DNA of 64,000 bases from Coptis chinensis. Taxonomy: Eukaryota; Streptophyta; Magnoliopsida; Ranunculales; Ranunculaceae. The translations under genes and the position numbers were made by a program. The notes below the pieces were generated by a model. It did no database searches and was not told the DNA's origin. It saw only the letters and a list, made by a program, of their open reading frames with translations. The stretch's first letter is position 1. Every line of letters starts with the position of its first letter. This document shows positions 58,390-64,000 of this stretch, one piece after another. Location: the NCBI GenBank assembly GCA_015680905.1, contig CM027381.1, positions 12,873,501-12,937,500 on the forward strand, given 5' to 3'.

Positions 58390-59988
58390 TGACACGCGCT
58401 CCCTTTTATGTTTATTGGATGATATAGAGAGATGATGTAGATGGATGATGGTCGTTGAACAAAATAGAAGAGTATCAAAACCTAATTATCCCTCAATAAG
58501 TAAAGGATAAGTTAGGTATCGTTCCACTTTTAAGTGTATGTTATGTGAAGGACAGGACTGGAAAGGGGGTTTAAGGGATTAAAAACTATGATTGTAGAGA
58601 TTTTAGATTCTAATGCTAAACTAAACTAAATTAACTAAACTATTGGGAATTTATAAGAAAGGGAATTCAAGAGATTAGAATCCACCAATAATTTTAATCC
58701 ATGACATTTTGCTTCATGGTTGTTCTTACAAGTAGACTACAATTAGGCAATTGAGCGAGTGTCGATGTCCTCTTGGACGAAACATCATTAACAATTTACT
58801 CTACTTAAGGTTGTTTTATGTTTATGCTATTAATATCTTCTTTCCTTTTATGTAAGCTCGGGCAGCCATTCAATGTATTACCGAGAGCAACATCAAGGAG
58901 TACTTCCTAATAGGGCGGCCATTCAATGAATCACCACTTAAGGCAAACACAAAGAATACTTCCCCGAGGTAGCCACTCCTTGAGCTACCCCTTCTAAGGC
59001 AACACAAAGAATACTTCCCTAACTCTAAAGAACTATACTACTAGAAGAAAAGTAAAGAACACTAGCATGATATTAATATTGCAAAACATAAACCCTATTC
59101 TATACTTCCATCCCCTAGTGTGGGGAATGGAACTAATAACTAAAAACATAAAGAACTAACCTGATTGAAGAACACCATGAAATAGAAGAATCATTAAACC
59201 TTAAGCATTGACTTCATCTCCTCCCTTGAAGGAGAAGATTAGCCTTCCATAAAGAAGGAAGAACATGAAAAAGAAAAAGAAGAAGAGTCGAAGAACATAA
59301 GACTAGAAAGACTAATTTATTAAGACTCAGCTAGTTAAAACCGATCTTTTATTATTAATCTCTCCCTGCCTCAAGTTTTGGAGACAAGAATATAAGTGAA
59401 TTGGCCAATTACATGAGGCACTTAGGTCCTTTATTTATAGGGGTTACAATGAGTTCTAGAAGCATTCCAAACCGTCATTTGTTTCTTAATACAAATATAC
59501 TTCTTTTAGAGTCCAACTTTGTCTCCAAAACTGAGAAGGAATTGGCTACAGTGTCATTTCATGCATCTGGACGAACGATTCATGCGTCTTAGACGCAAGC
59601 AATGCGTCTGGACGCTCTATCCATGAGTCTCAGATGCGGAAGTCTATTTTGTCTATTCTGCTTTATCCTTCTATCATCTTTTGCGGGCTTTGTTCCAAGC
59701 AACGAATTCTTTGGCTATGGGATTCCAAATAGGCTTTAAAATAGGTCCAAGTCTTATCTTTAATAGCTTCAATTCCTTGGCCTTCTCCATGATTGTCCAC
59801 GGGCTTCCCATGTGATCCTTAATGCTCCGAATTGCTTCCGTTTTACCCCTTTTTCTCTAATATTCCACAAAACTCTCTCTTTCACCTGTAGAATCATAAA
59901 ACATAACTTACAAATACTATTAGTTCACTAAGATGGCTAAATAAGAGGCATAATCGAGGGTTAAATTGCACTTTTTGAGCACTTATCA
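58390..59988 (-). mobile_element. Solo LTR of family A inside the LINE
   Basis: 1599 bp, minus orientation (element strand TGATAAGTGCTC...GTGTCA), flanked by the perfect 5-bp duplication AGTGT (58385-58389 and 59989-59993). It matches the LTRs of element A, including the GCGTC/GACGC palindromic block (59553-59640 here). No internal sequence remains, so it came from LTR-LTR recombination. Removing it and one AGTGT restores the LINE RT-thumb reading. Confidence 0.93.
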
Positions 59989-61600
59989 AGTGTCATTAAA
60001 AAAGCAGAGAAGATCATTAGAAACTTGTTGTGGTCAGGAGATCCTAATGAGAAAAAAGCAACTACTGTGAACTAGAGCAAGGTGTGTACACCGCTGAATG
60101 AAGGGGGCTTGGGCATCAAGAGACTGAGAGATACAAATCTAGCAATGCTTATGAAGATGACTTGGAGTATTCTTAATGATGAAGGTGACTTTCCAGAATT
60201 CATGAGAAAAAAATATTTCAACAAGGAAGGAGAAACTATTGTTTTTCACAAACCAAGTACCATATGGTCTGGGATCAAATTGGCACTAGCTGAAGTATTG
60301 CCACAAACTCACTGGATCATAGGCAATGGCAAGAATATTGATCTCTGGAGAGACTACTGGCTTCATGGTCAATCCTTACAGCATATCATGAACTTGAGTA
60401 ATGATATTTTGAATGGATGTACAACAACCCTTGATATGATTATACACAATGATGAATGTAGAATTCCAGAGGAAATGCAATTTCTGTTGAATAAGCATGG
60501 GATTGACCTCCATTCCCTTGAAAAGCCCAAAAGTTCAACGTCGGATGAGAGAGTATGGACTCCTGAGCTTAGAGGAAACTTTACTGTCAAATCTACATTT
60601 TATGAGATTCGGAGTACTTTAGCCACAACATGCTAGAGCAGAGTTGCATGGAAGAATTCAATACATCCACAATTGTTAGCAATTGCATGGAAGCTAGTTC
60701 ATAAGTGTGCTGCCACTCAAGAATCGGTGAAGAAGAAAGGGGTCCACTTAGCATCTAGATGTTGTGTGTGCAGATGTAATAGTGAAGATTTGGATCACTT
60801 GTTATGGAATTGTGCCTTTGCACATGACCTTTAGAAGTGGATAGTAGATAAATTCTTGGTTGGAGCAACTTTTGTATCTTTCACCGAGGCCATCAATATA
60901 GGAATATGCCTAAGTCCTAGATTGCGAGACTTATGGTTATATGTTGTCCTTGGCAGTGTTGTCAGTCTATGGAAACATAGAAACAAAATGTTTCATGAAG
61001 GTTTTAAGAGCAACCTCAGTTTCTACAAGTCTTTCGTCACTTCACAGGTGTTAACCACTACTTCGATTTCAAAGAGCTTCAACAACTTGCAAGACAAGGA
61101 TGTCTTAAACAACTGGGGCATTGAAGGGAAATTCAGACGGGCACCTAGAATCCAACCGTGCTGGTGGAATCTACCTGATAATGGAGTGCTTAAACTTAAC
61201 ACTGATGGAGCTTCTAAAGGAAATCCTGGACCTGTTGCTGTGGGTGTCTGCAAGAAATTTAGGTGGAAGTTTTGAATTTGTGTACTGTAGGAACATTGGT
61301 GTGACAACTAGCTATGTTTCAGAATGTATTGCGACACTGGAAGGCATTGAAATAGCAGTGAGCAAAGGACATACAGCTATCTGGGTTGAGTCTGATTATA
61401 AAGCTGCTGTTGCTACATACAACACCAAGAACATACCCTGGCAACTAAAAGGGAGATGGCGGATACTCGTGACCAAATTAAAAATGATCTCCTTTACCAG
61501 CATGTGGCGTGAGGTTAACTTTGCAGTTGATATGGCGGCAAATTATGGGATTCATTTAGTTAACAACACTAGCTTTTTATGTGAAGGAAAACCCCCATAA
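59989..61600 (+). pseudogene. LINE ORF2 part 2: RT thumb, zf-RVT and RNase H
   Basis: Resumes with VIKKAEKIIRNLLWSG, then 60082-60636 (LNEGGLGIKRLRDTNLAML, IWSGIKLAL, NGKNIDLWRDYWL, FTVKSTFYEI). The zinc-binding zf-RVT is at 60640-60840 (CCVCRCNSEDLDHLLWNC). RNase H begins LKLNTDGASKGNPGP (61190) and, after a frameshift at about 61240, continues to 61600 (ECIATLEGIEIAV, WVESDYKAAV, REVNFAVDMAAN). Stops at 60634 and 60832. The RNase H places it with plant L1 elements that carry this C-terminal domain. Confidence 0.87.
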
Positions 61601-61750
61601 CTATATAAATGGGAGGTTCCAGATCTAACCTACTATAGGTTTGACTGAGCTTGAATTGAAGTAGTTAGGGAGGCCTCTCTACTACTATATACATGTACAC
61701 TTTTTTTCTTTTCTTTTCGTCATTAATACAATTCCAACCCACTTAGCAAA

Positions 61751-61774
<24 letters not shown>
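61601..61774 (+). other. LINE 3' UTR and poly(A) tail
   Basis: About 147 bp of UTR, then a poly(A) run from 61748 to 61767 and a short GAAAA extension before the 13-bp duplication. Confidence 0.85.
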
Positions 61775-61782
<8 letters not shown>

Positions 61783-61787
61783 TAAAA

Positions 61788-62627
61788 ATAAATAAAAAAT
61801 AAATAAATAGTTAGAACTCTAAAACAAAATCAAAGGAGTCAAAAGCCAAAAGCGAAAAAAAAAAAAATGCTAAGGATGGAAACGAAGTGTATAAGCAAAG
61901 TATGAGCAAGTTTTTATCTAGTTACATAATATGAAGACCCTATTTTCTCAGACTTGTCCTTTTGAATATTCATTTTCTTCCTTCTTAAACCATCACCTAA
62001 TCCCTGCAACACCTAATAAAGACTTCTAGCTCAAATATGAATAGGTTGGTGTGATAGTAAGTGGCAGATGTGTTTGATCGACCTCGGCTCCCTTGTACGT
62101 TATTGAGATTATGAGGAAAAGTGTGCCCACTGCACCCTTAAGTGAGCAAAACTTGAGTGGAAAAACTAGAATATTTTTGTCTTGACATATTTGTGAGAAC
62201 CTATTTAAGGACGCTATTCAAAAGTTTCAGAAACGGATTTGTTATTGCATTTCATAGCATAGTTCATTATATATATGTTTATCCGTAGATGATTGATTAT
62301 TATGCACGTATTATCTTAGGTTTCGAATGGATTATCTTTTATTCATTGCTAGTGAGATGTATAGATATCTGAGAATAAATAAGGAAATATTAATTTTATT
62401 TCTTAGTCGTTGTAGTATAAATAAAGTTTGTGTGTATCTTCTCTGTAAAACTCTCACGAGGTTATAACTCATCCACTAGGGAATTCCTAGTGGTTTAAGG
62501 CCTTATTGTACATGGTCAATGCAATCGCACTCGGAAAAATGAGATTAGTTAGAACTCCATTTTTGGTCACTAATTTTAATTTCTCATCTTTGCTTGAAGG
62601 CAAACAAAATGCTGTTTGGGGGTGGTT
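61788..62627 (+). other. Element C 3' internal region, end
   Basis: Non-coding, matching 36318-36987 and 50300-51115. It ends with the imperfect hairpin TTTGCTTG-AAGG-CAAACAAA (62589-62608) and polypurine tract GTTTGGGGGTGGTT (62613-62626). Confidence 0.75.
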
Positions 62628-62895
62628 TGATAAGAGCCTAAAACTGTAGTTTTAATCCTTTAATAATATTTAGTACTGTTTACATACTTTTGTGTATTTC
62701 AGGTCTTGGAGTCAATTATGTGAAGAAATATGACACTTTTGTAAGAGAAAGGAGAAAAAGTCGGTTGCTAAGAAGTTCTATGGTTAAACCCCAAGTTTCA
62801 TGGAGAAAAAGTATTTTTAAATCCCAGTCAAAGCTAAAAAGTCAAAGTTAACGCTGGCAGAAATAAAGCATAAAAGATAACTGAAGTTCCGTAGG
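62628..62895 (+). repeat. 3' LTR of element C, 5' part only
   Basis: Matches the first ~330 bp of 36988-38337, with a ~50-bp deletion early on. It is cut at GTAGG (62891-62895) by the next LTR. Confidence 0.82.
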
Positions 62896-64000
62896 TGATA
62901 AGAGCCTAAAATTGTAGTTTAAACCCTTTAATAATATTTTTATTTAGCTAATTATGTTATTAATAATATAGGTTTATCACTAATTACGTGCTTTTGAGTA
63001 TTTTAGGCTTCGGAGTTGAATAAATGTCAATTCGTTACTAATTAGTTGCTAAAAGGAGCAAAAGTGATTGCTAAGGAAGTTCCTTGAAAAAATCCCAAGT
63101 TTCATGGAGAAAAAACCTTTAAAAAGCCCAAGTTAAAATTGTTAAGTGAAAATCAAACCGGATTATAGAGCTAAAGAAAAGTCAACAAAACTTCAAAAGG
63201 CCATCTTTTGGAGCCAGGCCTCGGATTTGGGCCCAATTTATAACAAAATGACCGACTCAGAAAGTCCTTTCCAATGGTTTAGGTCTTCACTCGATTAGAG
63301 TAGTATAAGTCTGTGAAAATGTGCGCTATAGTAATACGACCAGAATTGGAAGTCTTGGATTCAACCAATTAGGTTATGGACTTGATTTATGGGTCCATAA
63401 CCTAGCCTACAAACCCATGCATGAAATTGTAAACCTAACCCTCTCCTATATAAAGAGGGTTAAGGCTAAACAAAACTTGTCTACTCCCCTATTTAGTTTA
63501 GTTGAAAATTAGGGTTCTCTCTCTCTCCCCCATTAGTTAGAATAATATTTGCTTCCTTCCCTAATTAGTTTAGAGTAATTATGGTTTAATGTTCTTGCCT
63601 TCAACTCCATTGCACCGTTAGTTTTATTAATATAAGTTTAGTTTAATTCAATTATGTCTTCTTATTATTGTTTATTGTTAATGAACCCAATGAAACTAGG
63701 CTAAAAACTCCATTAGAGGAGTTTTATGAAGTCTATGTGAGGGTTATGATTGTTTTCATTAGTTTTCTTATTGTCTTATGTGCTTCAAGTTCAAGTTCTA
63801 TAGTTGTCTAGAGATAGAGATTATAGAAGTTGAAGTAGAGAAAGGAAACTCCACAAAGAGATTTGTGGAGGAGAATTTCTCTTATGCTAATCATATCTTA
63901 GTACAGAGATTGCTAGGATTGGTTAGGGATCAATAAAAGTTGTGACTTTTGTTGTTTTACCTTGTGTTGATTAATAAAGGTTAAGATTAAAACATGGGAA
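62896..64000 (+). repeat. LTR of a related family (E), runs off the window
   Basis: Starts TGATAAGAGCCT and is alignable to LTRs B, C and D but more diverged. A TATA box TATATAAAG lies near 63449. The end is not reached by 64000, so whether this is a solo LTR or a full element is unknown. The target copy would be GTAGG. Confidence 0.82.

Larger units (their letters stand above)
54009..61774 (+). mobile_element. Full-length L1-type LINE interrupted by a solo LTR
   Basis: Non-LTR retrotransposon with 5' UTR, ORF1, ORF2 (endonuclease, RT, zf-RVT, RNase H), 3' UTR and poly(A) (61748-61767). It is flanked by a 13-bp duplication AAAGAAAATAAAA (53996-54008 and 61775-61787), typical of target-primed reverse transcription. 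Without the solo LTR at 58390-59988 it is about 6.2 kb, so it is not 5'-truncated. The 5' UTR has two copies of AGAGGGAAACTTCAATCA (near 54010 and 54073). Many stops and frameshifts mean it is dead. Confidence 0.9.
36988..62895 (+). mobile_element. Element C: gag-protease LTR retrotransposon with nested insertions
   Basis: 5' LTR at 36988-38337, primer site at 38340, gag, protease, a short tail and 3' non-coding region, then a 3' LTR starting at 62628 that is itself interrupted at 62896. No RT, RNase H or integrase is present in C sequence. Four elements inserted inside it: a TIR element (42481-43799), element D (43861-52308), a foldback MITE (52939-53357) and a LINE (54009-61774). With these removed the internal region is colinear with D and B1, which fixes the insertion points. 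C is the oldest host of this nest. Confidence 0.85.

Overview
The window is AT-rich plant nuclear DNA (flowering plant, probably a eudicot; species not identifiable). It is almost entirely transposable elements nested inside one another. The evidence is plant CACTA transposase domains, Athila/Tat-type Ty3-gypsy retrotransposons with a tRNA-Asp-like primer site, plant L1-type LINEs, Mutator-like foldback DNA and a plant-type U1 snRNA copy. I found no intact host protein gene. Every coding region is broken by stops or frameshifts, so coding entries are given as pseudogenes.

Layout. (1) <1-7814: right part of a minus-strand CACTA element (TNP2, DUF4216 and Transposase_24 remnants) ending in a CACTA terminus. 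(2) 7958-22520: plus-strand Athila-like element A with two ~1.58 kb LTRs, gag, PR-RT-RNaseH-IN and an env-like remnant. A solo LTR of family B (11396-12893, perfect 5-bp duplication) interrupts it. (3) 22521-23514: host-like DNA with a U1 snRNA (pseudo)gene. (4) 23515-32774: minus-strand element B1, flanked by the perfect duplication CCTAT. It has gag and an env-like ORF behind a possible internal promoter, but no RT or IN. (5) 32780-36097: relics, an LTR/PBS-like junction and a 5'-truncated LINE. (6) 36098-62895: family C, a truncated unit joined through a shared LTR to a long element carrying gag and protease. Inside C are a TIR element carrying a cytochrome P450 fragment (42481-43799), element D (43861-52308; gag and protease only), a Mutator-type foldback MITE (52939-53357, 9-bp duplication) and a full-length L1-type LINE (54009-61774). 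The LINE itself contains a minus-strand solo LTR of family A (58390-59988, perfect 5-bp duplication). (7) 62896-64000: an LTR of a further related family (E), inserted in the 3' LTR of C and running off the window.

How they relate. Families B, C, D and E share LTR ends (TGATAAGAGCC...ATCA), and where visible (B, C, D) a primer-site position, polypurine tract and gag. They look like one non-autonomous clade (TR-GAG-like) that must borrow RT and IN from an Athila-like partner such as A. A small stem-loop lies just upstream of the polypurine tract in A, B1, C and D. Its stem sequence changes in a compensated way between elements, which makes it the best candidate here for an undescribed cis-acting RNA structure. 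The P450-carrying TIR element and the U1 copy are the clearest host-derived sequences.
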